NCBI RefSeq assembly: GCF_001439785.1
Contig: NZ_JYLI01000004.1
Coordinates: forward strand, 186,001 to 250,000
DNA from: Pseudomonas poae
GTDB taxonomy: Bacteria; Pseudomonadota; Gammaproteobacteria; Pseudomonadales; Pseudomonadaceae
Length of the DNA: 64,000 nucleotides
Direction of reading: 5' to 3'
Shown piece after piece: positions 54,325-64,000 of this stretch. Under the pieces are notes generated by a model. The model was not told where the DNA came from. It worked only from the letters and a program-made list of their open reading frames with translations, and searched no databases. Each line of letters opens with the position of its first letter. The stretch's first letter is position 1. Made by a program: the position numbers and the translations under genes.

Positions 54325-55356
54325 TCAGTAACTGCTCTCAGGCAAGCTCGCAATAATCGACCGATAGCTGTTCATCCGCTGCTGTTGCACGCGCCCGTCT
54401 TCCAATGCCTTGAGCAACGCACACCCAGGTTCGCGGTCGTGTTTGCAGTCGCGGAAGCGGCAGGTGCCGATCAGGTCGTTGAACTCGATGAAACCCGCTT
54501 CCACATCGCTGCGGCTGACGTGGCCCAGGCCGAATTCACGAATGCCGGGGGAGTCGATCAACTCGCCGCCACCGGGGAAGTGAAACAGGCGCGCGGTGGT
54601 GGTGGTGTGGGTGCCCTGGCCGGACAGCTCCGACAGCGGGCCGACGCGGGTGTCGACTTCCGGCAGCAGGCTGTTGACCAGCGACGACTTGCCTACGCCA
54701 GACTGGCCGACAAACACGCTGATACGCCCGTCCAGCTGCTGTTGCAGCTGTTCCATGCCATCGCCGTGATGGGCCGACACTTCCAGCACCGGATAACCCA
54801 GTGTGCGGTACACCGCCAGCAGCGCATTGAGCGCCGGGGCATTCTGGTCGTCGATCAAGTCGAATTTGTTCAGCAGCAGCAGCGGGCGAATGCCGGCATG
54901 CTCGGCCGCGACCAGGTAGCGGTCGATCAGGTTGGCATGGGGCTCGGGCAGCGGGGCGAACACGATCACGATCATGTCGACGTTGGCCGCTACCGGCTTG
55001 AGCTGACCACGGCTGTCGGGGCGGCGCAGCTCGGTAGTGCGCGGCAGTTGCGCGACGATGACGCCGATGCCCTGGTTGCCGGCACGCCACACCACCTTGT
55101 CGCCGGTGACCAGCGCCGGCAGGTTGGCACGCAAGTGGCAGCGCGACACTGAGCCGGCGAGTTCGCCTTCCAGCGCCTCCACTTCGACCTGCACACCAAA
55201 GTGCGCGATCACCAGGCCCGTCTGTTCCGGGCCGAGGTCGCCGCCCTCAAGCGCTTCCACGGCGGAGGATTCACGTTTGGCGGCACGCGCAGCGCGTTCG
55301 CCTTGAATCTTTTCGATGCGCCAGTTTTGGCGACGGTTGAGCTGGCGTTTGGCCAT
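54325..55356 (-). CDS. rsgA: Ribosome small-subunit GTPase RsgA
   Basis: A 343-residue circularly permuted GTPase that checks late 30S assembly. After a basic N-terminus and OB-fold comes the G domain in the permuted order: LLLNKFDLI (G4), [14 protein letters not shown] (G1) and DSPGIREFG (G3). The C-terminal zinc finger is [14 protein letters not shown]. The ATG at 55356 gives the known start; a longer frame to 55380 is rejected. Divergent from orn, as in P. aeruginosa and E. coli. Confidence 0.96.
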   Translation of the reverse strand: MAKRQLNRRQNWRIEKIQGERAARAAKRESSAVEALEGGDLGPEQTGLVIAHFGVQVEVEALEGELAGSVSRCHLRANLPALVTGDKVVWRAGNQGIGVIVAQLPRTTELRRPDSRGQLKPVAANVDMIVIVFAPLPEPHANLIDRYLVAAEHAGIRPLLLLNKFDLIDDQNAPALNALLAVYRTLGYPVLEVSAHHGDGMEQLQQQLDGRISVFVGQSGVGKSSLVNSLLPEVDTRVGPLSELSGQGTHTTTTARLFHFPGGGELIDSPGIREFGLGHVSRSDVEAGFIEFNDLIGTCRFRDCKHDREPGCALLKALEDGRVQQQRMNSYRSIIASLPESSY

Positions 55357-55464
55357 TGGTGTTCCGTGTCGATAATGCAAAGATAGGGTAAAACGGTCGC
55401 GAGTCTAGCACGCCGCCGCCTGCTAAACTGCGCGGCTACGCCAAGGTGCCAAGAGAATCAAGCC

Positions 55465-56007
55465 ATGCTGAACCCACAGAACCTGATTTGGATCGATCTG
55501 GAAATGACCGGTCTGAACCCCGACACCGACGTCATCATCGAGATGGCGACGATTGTCACCGACAGCAACCTCAATACCTTGGCCGAAGGTCCGGTGATCG
55601 CCATACACCACAGCGACGCGGTGCTGGCCACCATGGACGAGTGGAACACCCGGACCCACGGCAATTCCGGGCTGACCCAGCGTGTGCGCGACAGCCGCAT
55701 CAGCATGGCCGAAGCCGAAGCCGAAACCATCGCGTTTCTGGAAAAGTGGGTGCCCAAGGGCAAGTCGCCGATCTGCGGCAACAGCATCTGCCAGGACCGG
55801 CGCTTCCTCTATACGCACATGAAGGGGTTGGAGAGTTACTTCCACTATCGCAACCTGGATGTGTCCACCTTGAAAGAGCTGGCTGCGCGCTGGGCGCCCG
55901 AAGTCAAGGACAGCTTCCACAAAGGCAGCACGCATCTGGCGCTGGATGATATTCGCGAGTCGATTGCCGAGTTGCAGCATTACCGCAAGCATTTCATCCA
56001 GGCTTGA
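55465..56007 (+). CDS. orn: Oligoribonuclease
   Basis: A 180-residue DEDDh 3'-5' exoribonuclease that clears very short RNAs and pGpG, which links it to c-di-GMP turnover in Pseudomonas. The acidic motifs are [14 protein letters not shown] (DxE), [13 protein letters not shown] (D) and [11 protein letters not shown] (H/D). It is 108 bases from the divergent rsgA. A REP-like repeat follows. Confidence 0.97.
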   Translation: MLNPQNLIWIDLEMTGLNPDTDVIIEMATIVTDSNLNTLAEGPVIAIHHSDAVLATMDEWNTRTHGNSGLTQRVRDSRISMAEAEAETIAFLEKWVPKGKSPICGNSICQDRRFLYTHMKGLESYFHYRNLDVSTLKELAARWAPEVKDSFHKGSTHLALDDIRESIAELQHYRKHFIQA

Positions 56008-56030
56008 TTCCGGGGCGCCTGAACCGGCGC

Positions 56031-56104
56031 CATCGCAGGCAAGCCAGCTCCCACACTTGACTGTGTTCACACATCAAAAGGTGGGAGCTGGCTTGCCTGC
56101 GATG
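56031..56104. repeat. REP-like inverted repeat
   Basis: CATCGCAGGCAAGCCAGCTC (56031 on) is exactly inverted at the other end, finishing GAGCTGGCTTGCCTGCGATG at 56104. The loop is ~26 bases. The GGCTTGCCTGCGATG version is the same as in the right arm of the repeat at 535-622. Confidence 0.85.
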
Positions 56105-56147
56105 AAGTCAACGCTGTTTACCGCCCTCCCATGCAAGGACCGCCCGC

Positions 56148-56762
56148 ATGCTGCTGATGCTCTACCTCATCGCCATCACCGCCGAAGCCATGACCGGCGC
56201 ATTGTCCGCAGGCAGACGCGGCATGGACTGGTTTGGTGTGGTGCTGATCGCCTGTGTGACGGCATTGGGCGGCGGATCGGTGCGCGATGTGCTGCTCGGC
56301 CACTACCCGCTGACCTGGGTCAAGCATCCGGAATACCTGATATTGACTTCGATCGCCGCGCTGGTGACGATCTTCGCCGCACCGCTGATGCGCCGCCTGC
56401 GCTCGCTGTTTCTCGCGCTGGACGCTGTGGGGCTGGTGGCCTTTACCCTGATCGGCTGCATGACCGCCCTGGAAATGGGCCACGGCATGCTGGTGGCTTC
56501 GGTCAGCGGCGTGATCACCGGAGTGTTCGGCGGTATCCTGCGGGACATCTTCTGCAACGACATTCCGCTGGTGTTCCGCCGTGAGCTGTACGCCAGCGTG
56601 TCATTCCTCGCCGCGTGGTTCTACCTGCTGTGCCTTTACCTTGAATTACCCGGCGAACAGGCCGTTCTGCTGACGCTGTTCAGCGGATTTTTGTTACGTC
56701 TGTTGGCGATCCGTTTTCACTGGGAAATGCCCAAGTTCGTCTATAACGACGACGTTCACTGA
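56148..56762 (+). CDS. TRIC/YicG-family membrane channel protein
   Basis: A 204-residue inner-membrane protein with about seven spans and an internal duplication typical of UPF0126 (trimeric intracellular cation channel family). The two paired motifs are ALGGGSVRDVLLGHYPLTWV and GVFGGILRDIFCNDIPLVF, each with GGGxxRD-like helix breaks. Bacterial members conduct cations or may carry glycine; role here unknown. The stop overlaps the end of the convergent queG by 7 bases. Confidence 0.9.
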   Translation: MLLMLYLIAITAEAMTGALSAGRRGMDWFGVVLIACVTALGGGSVRDVLLGHYPLTWVKHPEYLILTSIAALVTIFAAPLMRRLRSLFLALDAVGLVAFTLIGCMTALEMGHGMLVASVSGVITGVFGGILRDIFCNDIPLVFRRELYASVSFLAAWFYLLCLYLELPGEQAVLLTLFSGFLLRLLAIRFHWEMPKFVYNDDVH

Positions 56763-57823
56763 CGTTCGGCGTGTTGCTTCAGCGCCCATTCCACATGTTC
56801 GCGCACCAGCTCTGAAGGGTAAGCGCGCCGCGCCTTCAGCGCCTCCAGCACCGGAATGCTCGACGGCGCATTGCCCAGGCCCACGGCCAGGTTGCGCAGC
56901 CAGCGCTCATAACCGGCACGACGCAGCGGCGAGCCTTCGGTGCTGCTGAGGAATCTGTCCTCGTCCCACAGGAACAGTTCGGCCAGTTCTGCGTTATCCA
57001 GATTGTGCCGGGGCTTGAAATCGCTTTCGGCGGTGGGCCGGGCGAAACGATTCCACGGGCAAACGATCTGACAGTCATCGCAGCCGAACACGCGGTTGCC
57101 GATCAGCGGGCGCAGGTCCTCGGGAATGGCGCTCTTGAGTTCGATGGTGAGGTAGGAAATGCAGCGCCGGGCGTCCAGCACGTAGGGGCCGACGAAGGCA
57201 TTGGTCGGGCAGATATCCAGGCACGCCGTGCAGCGCCCGCAATGTTCGGTGCTGTGGGGCGGGTCCACCGGCAATGGCAGGTCCACGAACAGCTCGCTGA
57301 GGAAGAAGTAACTGCCGGCCTTGCGGTTGAGCACCAGGGTGTTTTTGCCGATCCAGCCGAGGCCGGCCTGTTCGGCGATGGCTTTTTCCAGCACCGGCGC
57401 GCTGTCGACAAAGGCGCGAAAGCCGAACGGGCCGATCTGTGCCTGGATGCGGTCGGCCAGTTGCTGCACACGCTTGCGGATCAGCTTGTGGTAGTCGCGG
57501 CCCAGGGCGTAACGCGAGATGTAGGCTTTTTCCGGCTGTGCCAGCAGGTGAGCCATCTGGGTGTCGCCGGGTAGATAATCCATGCGCAGCGACACTACGC
57601 GCAGGGTGCCCGGCACCAGTTCCTCGGGGTGGGAGCGTTTGCTGCCATGGGCGCCCATGTAGTCCATTTCGCCATGGTAGCCCGCGTCGAGCCAGCGTTG
57701 CAGGTGCTGCTCGTGCTCGGCGAGGTCCAGGCCGCTGATGCCCACTTGTTGGAAGCCCAGCTCGCGGCCCCAGTCCTTGATCGATTGGGCAAGCGCGGGC
57801 AGGTCGGAGGTAATGGCAGGCAT
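56756..57823 (-). CDS. queG: Epoxyqueuosine reductase
   Basis: A 355-residue cobalamin- and iron-sulfur-dependent enzyme that makes queuosine in tRNA from epoxyqueuosine. Two ferredoxin-type clusters are visible: CGRCTACLDICPTNAF and FGCDDCQIVCPWNRF. The central WIGKNTLVLNRKAGSYFFL is also conserved. The open frame runs on to 58405, but conservation and the ATG at 57823 set the start. A C-terminal HEAT-like region follows. Divergent from nnrD. Confidence 0.95.
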   Translation of the reverse strand: MPAITSDLPALAQSIKDWGRELGFQQVGISGLDLAEHEQHLQRWLDAGYHGEMDYMGAHGSKRSHPEELVPGTLRVVSLRMDYLPGDTQMAHLLAQPEKAYISRYALGRDYHKLIRKRVQQLADRIQAQIGPFGFRAFVDSAPVLEKAIAEQAGLGWIGKNTLVLNRKAGSYFFLSELFVDLPLPVDPPHSTEHCGRCTACLDICPTNAFVGPYVLDARRCISYLTIELKSAIPEDLRPLIGNRVFGCDDCQIVCPWNRFARPTAESDFKPRHNLDNAELAELFLWDEDRFLSSTEGSPLRRAGYERWLRNLAVGLGNAPSSIPVLEALKARRAYPSELVREHVEWALKQHAERQ

Positions 57824-57852
57824 GAGACACGGGAAACCACGGGTTAGATGGG

Positions 57853-57858
57853 TATAAT
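57853..57858 (+). promoter_or_regulatory. -10 box candidate for the nnrD operon
   Basis: A perfect TATAAT hexamer lies 28 bases before the nnrD start, in the 63-base gap between divergent queG and nnrD. No clear -35 element is present 17 bases upstream. Confidence 0.35.
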
Positions 57859-57886
57859 TCTGCCAGACATCGGAGCTTGAAGACGC

Positions 57887-58747
57887 ATGCCTCAGACAAA
57901 AGACGAAATAACCGACGTTCAGCCACTGTTGCCCAGCGATTTGCCGCAACTGTCTGCACGTTCCCCGGACGCCCATAAAGGCCAGTTTGGCCATCTGCTG
58001 GTCATTGGCGGCGACCTTGGCGTTGGCGGCGCCGCGCTGCTGAGCACCGAAAGCGCGCTGCGCAGTGGCGCCGGCATGGTTTCCCTGGCGACCCGGCCTG
58101 AGCATGTGCCCGCCGCGCTGGCGCGATTGCCGGAAGTCATGACGCTGGGCGTGAGCTCGGCCAACCAGTTGATGGGCCTGCTGGAAAAGACCTCGGTGAT
58201 TGTCATTGGTCCTGGCCTGGGCGAGGCGGCCTGGGGCAGAAGCCTGTTGTCGGTGGCGGCCAACGCCAAACTGCCGCAGGTGTGGGACGCGGATGCGCTG
58301 AACCAGCTCGCCGCCGGCCATGTCGACTTGCCGACCGGTTGCGTAATCACCCCCCATCCGGGCGAGGCCGCACGTTTGCTGGGTATTAGCACCGCCGAGG
58401 TTCAAGCTGATCGCCTCAATGCGGCACTCGCGCTGAGCTTCACATTAAATGCCGTGGTTATTCTCAAAGGTGCTGGCAGTTTGATCGCGTGCCCCGATGG
58501 GCGCGTTGCCCGCTGCGACCAGGGCCACCCTGCCATGGCCACGGCCGGGCTGGGTGATGTATTGGCCGGGTTGGTCGGCGCATTGCTGGCCCAGGGCATG
58601 CCGGCTTATGACGCCAGCTGCCTGGCCGTGTGGCTGCACGCTACGGCGGGAGATCGCCAGGGCACTTTCGGTCGCGGCCTCGCGGCCAGCGACCTGATCC
58701 CCGCCATTCGTCAATTGCTCGAGGAGCAGTCGCCGTGCCTGACGTAA
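57887..58747 (+). CDS. nnrD: ADP-dependent NAD(P)H-hydrate dehydratase (stand-alone)
   Basis: A 286-residue ribokinase-like enzyme that repairs hydrated NAD(P)H. The dehydratase hallmark is GQFGHLLVIGGDLGVGGAALL, then VITPHPGEAARLLG and ATAGLGDVLAGLVGALLAQG. Only the C-terminal half of the E. coli NnrR fusion is present; the epimerase domain is missing, so it must be supplied elsewhere. It overlaps tsaE by 13 bases and leads the tsaE-amiB-mutL-miaA-hfq-hflX chain. Confidence 0.9.
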   Translation: MPQTKDEITDVQPLLPSDLPQLSARSPDAHKGQFGHLLVIGGDLGVGGAALLSTESALRSGAGMVSLATRPEHVPAALARLPEVMTLGVSSANQLMGLLEKTSVIVIGPGLGEAAWGRSLLSVAANAKLPQVWDADALNQLAAGHVDLPTGCVITPHPGEAARLLGISTAEVQADRLNAALALSFTLNAVVILKGAGSLIACPDGRVARCDQGHPAMATAGLGDVLAGLVGALLAQGMPAYDASCLAVWLHATAGDRQGTFGRGLAASDLIPAIRQLLEEQSPCLT

Positions 58748-59205
58748 CCCTTTTCCTTGCCGATGAAGATGCCATGGTGGCGCTTGGGAATCGCATCGCC
58801 GCTGTCACGGCAGGCGCTGGGCTGATCTTCCTCGAAGGCGACCTGGGCGCGGGCAAGACCACGCTGTCGCGGGGGATCATTCGTGGGCTGGGGCATGCCG
58901 GCGCGGTGAAAAGTCCGACGTTTACGCTGGTCGAGCCCTACGAGATCGGCGACGTGCGCGCCTTTCACTTCGACCTTTATCGCCTGGTCGATCCCGAAGA
59001 GCTGGAATACATGGGCATTCGTGATTACTTCGACGAAGATGCGCTGTGCCTGATCGAGTGGCCAGATAAAGGTGCAGGCTTTTTGCCAAAGCCGGACATG
59101 ACCATTACCATTACGCCGCATGAAACAGGACGTCAGCTGAAGTTGTTGCCCCAGAGCGTGCGTGGCCAGTCGTGGTGCGCCGCTTTGGCATTGGAATTCA
59201 AATAA
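58735..59205 (+). CDS. tsaE: tRNA t6A biosynthesis ATPase TsaE
   Basis: A 156-residue P-loop ATPase that works with TsaB and TsaD to put threonylcarbamoyl on A37 of ANN-reading tRNAs. Walker A is FLEGDLGAGKTTLSRGI; KSPTFTLVEPYE and FHFDLYRLVDPEELE are conserved, and LIEWPDKG is the switch. GTG at 58735 gives the family N-terminus; it starts inside nnrD, so translation is likely coupled. Confidence 0.95.
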   Translation: MPDVTLFLADEDAMVALGNRIAAVTAGAGLIFLEGDLGAGKTTLSRGIIRGLGHAGAVKSPTFTLVEPYEIGDVRAFHFDLYRLVDPEELEYMGIRDYFDEDALCLIEWPDKGAGFLPKPDMTITITPHETGRQLKLLPQSVRGQSWCAALALEFK

Positions 59206-59220
59206 TTGGTGGGGTTAGGT

Positions 59221-60642
59221 ATGCGCTTTCGCGCGTTGGTTGCTGTCGTGGGGGTGTTGCTTGCGGCAATGACTGTCAATGCTCTGGCTGCTTCACAGGT
59301 GAAAAGTGTTCGCCTGTGGCGAGCGCCGGATAACACGCGACTGGTGTTCGACCTGTCTGGCCCTGTCCAGCACAGCGTCTTTACCCTGGCGGCGCCTGAT
59401 CGCCTGGTGATCGACATCAATGGCGCGACCCTGGCCGCACCGCTCAAGGTGTCCACCGCCAACACGCCGATTACCGCCATGCGCTCGGCCCAGCGCACGC
59501 CCACCGACTTGCGCGTGGTCATCGACCTGAAAAAGGCCGTGACCCCGAAAAGTTTCTCCCTGGCGCCCAACGCCCAATACGGCAACCGGCTGGTGGTTGA
59601 CCTGTTCGACAATGCCGCCGACGCCAATCCGACGCCTGCGCCGACGCCGAGCGTGGCAACGGTGCCCGCGGTACCGGTCAACCCTTCGCAGCCCCAAGTG
59701 AAATTGCCGCCGCCGCCACCCGCGCCGCCGGGCAAGCGCGACATCATTGTGGTGATCGACGCCGGCCACGGCGGCGAAGACCCGGGGGCCTCCGGCTCGC
59801 GCGGCCAGCATGAAAAAGACGTGGTATTGGCCATCGCCCGCGAGTTGCAGCGCCAGGTCAACGGCATGAAGGGCTATCGCGCCGAGTTGACCCGCACCGG
59901 CGACTACTTCATTCCGCTGCGCGGCCGTACGGAAATCGCGCGCAAGAAGGGCGCCGACCTGTTCGTTTCGATTCACGCCGACGCCGCGCCCTCCAGCGCG
60001 GCCTTCGGTGCCTCGGTGTTTGCCCTGTCCGATCGCGGCGCCACGTCCGAAACCGCACGCTGGCTGGCCGACAGTGAAAACCGTTCTGACTTGATCGGCG
60101 GGGCTGGCAATGTGTCCCTCGATGACAAGGACAAGATGCTCGCCGGCGTACTGCTCGACCTGTCGATGACCGCCTCGCTGACCTCCAGCCTCAACGTTGG
60201 CCAGAAAGTCTTGAGCAACATCGGCCGGGTTACCTCGCTGCATAAACAGCGCGTGGAGCAGGCCGGTTTCATGGTGTTGAAGTCGCCGGATATCCCGTCG
60301 ATCCTGGTGGAAACTGGCTTTATCTCCAACGCCAATGAAGCCTCCAAACTGGCCAGCGCCAGCCATCAGCAGGCCCTGGCGCGCTCCATCAGCGCCGGCG
60401 TGCGTCAGTTCTTCCAGCAGAATCCGCCGCCGGGCACCTACATTGCCTGGCTGCGTGACTCCGGCAAAATCGCCCAGGGCCCGCGCGACCATCGCGTGCA
60501 GCCCGGCGACACCCTGGCCATGCTGGCGGTGCGCTTCCAGGTGTCGCCCGCTACGTTGCGCAGTGCCAACAACCTGAAAACCGACGAGCTGAAAGTCGGC
60601 CAGGTATTGACCATCCCCGGCACTGAATTGGCGGCGCAGTAA
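59221..60642 (+). CDS. amiB: N-acetylmuramoyl-L-alanine amidase with AMIN and LysM domains
   Basis: A 473-residue periplasmic amidase that splits septal peptidoglycan at cell separation. [24 protein letters not shown] is the signal peptide. An AMIN domain ([19 protein letters not shown]) follows, then a proline-rich linker, the Amidase_3 zinc motifs [24 protein letters not shown] and [11 protein letters not shown], and a C-terminal LysM ([20 protein letters not shown]). Expected to be activated by EnvC/NlpD-type factors. Starts 16 bases after tsaE; stop shares a base with mutL. Confidence 0.95.
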   Translation: MRFRALVAVVGVLLAAMTVNALAASQVKSVRLWRAPDNTRLVFDLSGPVQHSVFTLAAPDRLVIDINGATLAAPLKVSTANTPITAMRSAQRTPTDLRVVIDLKKAVTPKSFSLAPNAQYGNRLVVDLFDNAADANPTPAPTPSVATVPAVPVNPSQPQVKLPPPPPAPPGKRDIIVVIDAGHGGEDPGASGSRGQHEKDVVLAIARELQRQVNGMKGYRAELTRTGDYFIPLRGRTEIARKKGADLFVSIHADAAPSSAAFGASVFALSDRGATSETARWLADSENRSDLIGGAGNVSLDDKDKMLAGVLLDLSMTASLTSSLNVGQKVLSNIGRVTSLHKQRVEQAGFMVLKSPDIPSILVETGFISNANEASKLASASHQQALARSISAGVRQFFQQNPPPGTYIAWLRDSGKIAQGPRDHRVQPGDTLAMLAVRFQVSPATLRSANNLKTDELKVGQVLTIPGTELAAQ

Positions 60643-62558
60643 TGAGCGAGTCCTTGTTGAACAGCGGCTCGCGCATTGAATTGCTCAGCCCGCGCCTGGC
60701 CAACCAGATTGCCGCCGGTGAGGTGGTTGAACGCCCTGCCTCGGTGATCAAGGAGTTGCTGGAAAACAGCATCGACTCCGGCGCCAAACGCATTGATGTC
60801 GACGTGGAGCAGGGCGGCGTCAAGCTGCTGCGCGTACGCGACGACGGCAGCGGTATTTCCTCGGATGACCTGCCGCTGGCCCTGGCGCGGCACGCCACCA
60901 GCAAGATCCGCGATCTGGAAGACCTGGAACGTGTGATGAGCCTGGGTTTTCGCGGTGAGGCCCTGGCCTCGATCAGCTCCGTGGCGCGCCTGACCCTGAC
61001 CTCGCGCACCCGCGACGCCGAGCAGGCCTGGCAAGTGGAAACCGAAGGCCGCGACATGGCTCCGCGCGTGCAGCCGGCGGCGCATCCGGTGGGCACCTCG
61101 GTGGAAGTGCGCGACCTGTTCTTCAACACCCCGGCCCGACGCAAATTCCTCAAGGCCGAGAAAACCGAATTCGATCACCTGCAGGAAGTCATCAAGCGCC
61201 TGGCCCTGGCGCGCTTCGACGTGGCGTTTCACCTGCGTCATAACGGCAAGACCATCCTCAGCCTGCACGAAGCCCATGACGATGCCGCGCGTGCCCGGCG
61301 GGTTTCGGCGATCTGCGGCGCGGGGTTCCTCGAACAGGCACTGCCCATCGAGATCGAGCGCAATGGCCTGCGCCTGTGGGGTTGGGTGGGCCTGCCGACG
61401 TTTTCGCGCAGCCAGGCGGACTTGCAGTATTTCTTCGTGAATGGCCGTGCGGTGCGCGACAAGCTTGTGGCGCATGCGGTGCGTCAGGCGTATCGCGACG
61501 TGTTGTTCAACGGGCGGCATCCCACCTTTGTGCTGTTCTTTGAGGTAGACCCGTCGGTGGTCGACGTCAATGTGCACCCGACCAAGCATGAAGTGCGCTT
61601 TCGCGATGGGCGCATGGTGCATGACTTCCTGTATGGCACCTTGCACCGCGCCCTGGGCGATGTGCGCCCGGACGATCAACTGTCGGCGCCGATCGTGACG
61701 GCGGTGGTGCGGCCGACCGGCCCCGAGGCTGGCGAGTTCGGGCCGCAGGGCGAAATGAGCCTGGCGGCCAACTTGCTGCAATCGCCGCAGCCACAGCCTT
61801 CGTACGCTGCACCGGGCTCGGGTGCTGGCGCGGGCTATCAGTATCAATACACGCCGCGCCCGCAATCGACCGTGCCGGTGGCCGAGGCCCAGGCGGCGTA
61901 TCGCGAATTTTTCGCGCCCCTGCCGGGTGCCGAGGCGGGCGCCGCTGTTGCGTTGCCCGAAGGTGGCGGTGATATTCCGCCGCTGGGTTACGCGCTGGCC
62001 CAGCTCAAGGGTATCTATATCCTTGCGGAAAACGCCCACGGCCTGGTGCTGGTGGACATGCATGCCGCCCATGAGCGGATCATGTACGAACGCCTCAAGA
62101 TCGCCATGGCCAGCGAAGGCCTGAGCGGCCAGCCGCTGCTGGTGCCCGAATCCCTGGCCGTGAGCCAGCGCGAAGCCGACTGCGCCGAAGAACACCATGG
62201 CGTGTTCCAGAAACTGGGTTTTGAACTGCAACGTCTGGGCCCGGAAACCCTGGTGATCCGCCAGATTCCGGCGCTGCTCAAACAGGCCGAGGCCAACCGC
62301 CTCGTGGCCGACGTTTTGGCCGATCTCATGGAATATGGCACCAGTGACCGTATCCAGGCGCACATCAATGAGCTGCTTGGCACCATGGCCTGCCACGGTG
62401 CGATCCGCGCCAATCGCCGCCTGGCCTTGCCGGAAATGAACGGTCTGCTGCGCGACATGGAAAACACCGAGCGCAGCGGCCAGTGCAACCACGGCCGACC
62501 GACCTGGACCCAGATGGGCCTGGACGATCTGGACAAACTGTTCCTGCGCGGTCGCTGA
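60642..62558 (+). CDS. mutL: DNA mismatch repair protein MutL with endonuclease motif
   Basis: A 638-residue GHKL ATPase of mismatch repair. The N-terminal motifs are [25 protein letters not shown] and [11 protein letters not shown]. The C-terminal domain has [12 protein letters not shown], a fit to the DQHA(x)2E(x)4E nuclease motif, with [12 protein letters not shown] and CNHGRPT also present. Pseudomonas lacks MutH, and its MutL nicks DNA itself. It overlaps amiB and miaA by one base each. Confidence 0.97.
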   Translation: MSESLLNSGSRIELLSPRLANQIAAGEVVERPASVIKELLENSIDSGAKRIDVDVEQGGVKLLRVRDDGSGISSDDLPLALARHATSKIRDLEDLERVMSLGFRGEALASISSVARLTLTSRTRDAEQAWQVETEGRDMAPRVQPAAHPVGTSVEVRDLFFNTPARRKFLKAEKTEFDHLQEVIKRLALARFDVAFHLRHNGKTILSLHEAHDDAARARRVSAICGAGFLEQALPIEIERNGLRLWGWVGLPTFSRSQADLQYFFVNGRAVRDKLVAHAVRQAYRDVLFNGRHPTFVLFFEVDPSVVDVNVHPTKHEVRFRDGRMVHDFLYGTLHRALGDVRPDDQLSAPIVTAVVRPTGPEAGEFGPQGEMSLAANLLQSPQPQPSYAAPGSGAGAGYQYQYTPRPQSTVPVAEAQAAYREFFAPLPGAEAGAAVALPEGGGDIPPLGYALAQLKGIYILAENAHGLVLVDMHAAHERIMYERLKIAMASEGLSGQPLLVPESLAVSQREADCAEEHHGVFQKLGFELQRLGPETLVIRQIPALLKQAEANRLVADVLADLMEYGTSDRIQAHINELLGTMACHGAIRANRRLALPEMNGLLRDMENTERSGQCNHGRPTWTQMGLDDLDKLFLRGR

Positions 62559-63529
62559 TGAGTGCCTTGCCCCCCGCGATCTTTCTGATGGGCCCTACAG
62601 CCGCTGGCAAGACCGACCTGGCCATCGAGCTGACCAAGGTGCTGCCGTGCGAGCTGATCAGTGTCGACTCTGCCCTGGTTTACCGGGACATGGATATCGG
62701 CACCGCCAAGCCTTCCAGGGCGCTGCTGGCCGAGCATCCCCATCGGCTGATCGATATCCTCGACCCGTCGATGAGCTATTCGGCTGCGGACTTTCGCGCT
62801 GACGCCTTGGCGGCCATGGCCGAAATCACCGCGCGGGGCAACATCCCGTTGCTGGTGGGCGGCACGATGCTCTACTACAAGGCTTTGCAGGAAGGACTGG
62901 CCGACATGCCGCCCGCCGACGCCCAGGTGCGCGCCGAGCTTGAGGACGAAGCTGCCCGCCTTGGCTGGCAATCCCTGCACGACCAACTGGCGGCCGTGGA
63001 CCCGGTGTCCGCCGCGCGTATCCATCCCAACGACCCGCAGCGCCTTACGCGCGCGCTGGAAGTGTGGCGTGTGAGTGGTCAGACCATGACTGAACACAGG
63101 CTGAAACAAACTGCGCAAAGTGCTGATGCAGACGCGTCTGGTCAATCACAATTGCCCTATACTGTCGCGAATCTGGCCATTGCCCCGGCAAATCGCCAGG
63201 TGCTGCATGAGCGAATTGCGCAAAGATTCACGATTATGTTGGAACAGGGGTTTGTGGACGAGGTCGTAGCTTTGCGTTCCCGAGGTGACCTGCATGCCGG
63301 GCTGCCTTCGATACGCGCTGTAGGCTACCGCCAAGTCTGGGATTACCTGGATGGCAAGCTGACGTCAACCGACATGCAGGAGCGCGGCATCATCGCCACG
63401 CGCCAATTGGCGAAGCGCCAGTTCACCTGGCTGCGCAGCTGGAGCGATTTGCACTGGTTGGACAGCCTGGACAGCGACAATCTGTCACGCGCCTTGAAAT
63501 ACCTGGGGTCGGTCTCCATATTGAGCTGA
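62558..63529 (+). CDS. miaA: tRNA dimethylallyltransferase
   Basis: A 323-residue enzyme that prenylates A37 of UNN-reading tRNAs. The P-loop reads [17 protein letters not shown], followed by [20 protein letters not shown] and [16 protein letters not shown]. The C-terminal helices contain [13 protein letters not shown] and [16 protein letters not shown]. The ATG at 62558 shares a base with the mutL stop. It precedes hfq by 94 bases, as in E. coli. Confidence 0.97.
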   Translation: MSALPPAIFLMGPTAAGKTDLAIELTKVLPCELISVDSALVYRDMDIGTAKPSRALLAEHPHRLIDILDPSMSYSAADFRADALAAMAEITARGNIPLLVGGTMLYYKALQEGLADMPPADAQVRAELEDEAARLGWQSLHDQLAAVDPVSAARIHPNDPQRLTRALEVWRVSGQTMTEHRLKQTAQSADADASGQSQLPYTVANLAIAPANRQVLHERIAQRFTIMLEQGFVDEVVALRSRGDLHAGLPSIRAVGYRQVWDYLDGKLTSTDMQERGIIATRQLAKRQFTWLRSWSDLHWLDSLDSDNLSRALKYLGSVSILS

Positions 63530-63623
63530 GTCCCTGCAATTGCCGTCTATCCTTGGGGGTGTGACGGCCACAAGCTACCCATTTTCCGATTTTTCATTAT
63601 TGATCCTTAAAGGAGTGCGGCAC

Positions 63624-63884
63624 ATGTCAAAAGGGCATTCGCTACAAGACCCTTACTTGAACACTTTACGTAAAGAGAAAGTGGGGGTTTCCATCTACCT
63701 GGTCAACGGTATCAAGCTGCAAGGCACGATCGAGTCGTTCGACCAGTTCGTGATCCTGCTGAAAAACACCGTCAGCCAGATGGTCTACAAGCACGCTATC
63801 TCGACAGTCGTTCCAGTTCGTCCAATCCGTCTGCCTAGCGCAGCAGGTGATGATGCAACTGACGCTGAGCCAGGTAACGCCTGA
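63624..63884 (+). CDS. hfq: RNA chaperone Hfq
   Basis: An 86-residue Sm-like hexamer that pairs small RNAs with mRNAs and, in Pseudomonas, works with Crc in catabolite repression. Sm1 is [21 protein letters not shown] and Sm2 is [13 protein letters not shown]. The acidic C-terminal tail is short, as usual for Pseudomonas. AAGGAG lies upstream of the ATG at 63624. The open frame upstream to 63540 is rejected. Confidence 0.98.
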   Translation: MSKGHSLQDPYLNTLRKEKVGVSIYLVNGIKLQGTIESFDQFVILLKNTVSQMVYKHAISTVVPVRPIRLPSAAGDDATDAEPGNA

Positions 63885-63896
63885 TAGGAGTCTCCT

Positions 63897-64000
63897 TTGT
63901 TCTTTGAGCGCCACGGTGGTGGTGAGCGAGTGATCCTCGTTCACTTGGATGGACAGGACCCTGAGGCGCGCGAAGATCCGCAGGAGTTTCAGGAGTTGGC
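63897..64000 (+). CDS. hflX: GTPase HflX, 5' end only
   Basis: The first 34 codons of HflX, a ribosome-splitting GTPase. The visible start (M)FFERHGGGERVILVHLDGQD is the HflX N-terminus. The start codon is TTG at 63897, with TAGGAG 7 bases upstream and only 12 bases after the hfq stop. The rest lies beyond the window, so no GTPase motif is seen. Confidence 0.9.
   Translation, partial: MFFERHGGGERVILVHLDGQDPEAREDPQEFQEL

Noticed and set aside
56756..58405. The long frame extending queG by ~194 residues upstream.
   Set aside because: The extension is antisense to nnrD and lacks conservation; the family length and the ATG at 57823 fit queG alone.
60438..62492. A 684-codon minus-strand frame antisense to mutL.
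   Set aside because: mutL on the plus strand has every expected motif; the antisense frame has shadow composition.

Overview
The window is a chromosomal segment of a Pseudomonas, most likely of the P. fluorescens group. The DNA is GC-rich, several gaps carry the short inverted repeats with a GTGGGAGC core typical of fluorescent pseudomonads, and the gene order follows, from memory, the P. aeruginosa stretch running from glnE (PA5014) down to hflX (PA4943). No phage, insertion sequence, tRNA, rRNA or CRISPR array was seen. Nearly all genes are compact housekeeping genes, often with 4-base overlaps.

Region 1 (1-25455) is the lipopolysaccharide (LPS) core cluster. After the 3' end of glnE come waaF, waaC, waaG, waaP and three more kinase-fold genes in one tightly overlapping operon. 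A sugar-type ABC importer operon (8056-12422) and a small lipoprotein gene follow. The cluster then resumes with a NodU-type carbamoyltransferase, mig-14, a PIG-L deacetylase (dnpA), two glycosyltransferases (ssg, wapR), a convergent O-antigen ligase fused to a kinase-like domain, msbA, hldE and a sugar-nucleotide epimerase. Together these make heptose, build, phosphorylate and carbamoylate the inner core, flip lipid A-core and attach O-antigen.

Region 2 (25456-38740) starts with a 475-base repeat-filled gap. It continues with an uncharacterised Nudix-like protein, an aldo/keto reductase, a FAD oxidoreductase, an SMR efflux pump, waaA (Kdo transferase), a TolC-type outer-membrane protein, a TPP riboswitch with thiC, the HMP-type transporter cytX, a DUF3298 lipoprotein, nudF, a DUF1249 gene and cpdA.

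Region 3 (38741-54109) holds yqiA, parE, a phytase-like esterase, parC, a PqiC-like lipoprotein, an AhpA/YtjB-like membrane protein, serB, psd, rhdA, an HDOD protein and motAB.

Region 4 (54110-64000) holds a small broken reading frame, rsgA, orn, a TRIC-family channel, queG and the superoperon nnrD-tsaE-amiB-mutL-miaA-hfq-hflX.

The most interesting points are a complete sigma-54 control region (dyad, IHF-like site, -24/-12 element) in front of the ABC importer set inside the LPS cluster, two kinase-fold LPS proteins that lack the catalytic aspartate (one fused to the O-antigen ligase), a Nudix-like box in a protein usually given an unrelated name, and a frameshifted or decayed small gene next to rsgA. 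All calls rest on reading the sequence and on recalled family knowledge; no database search was run.
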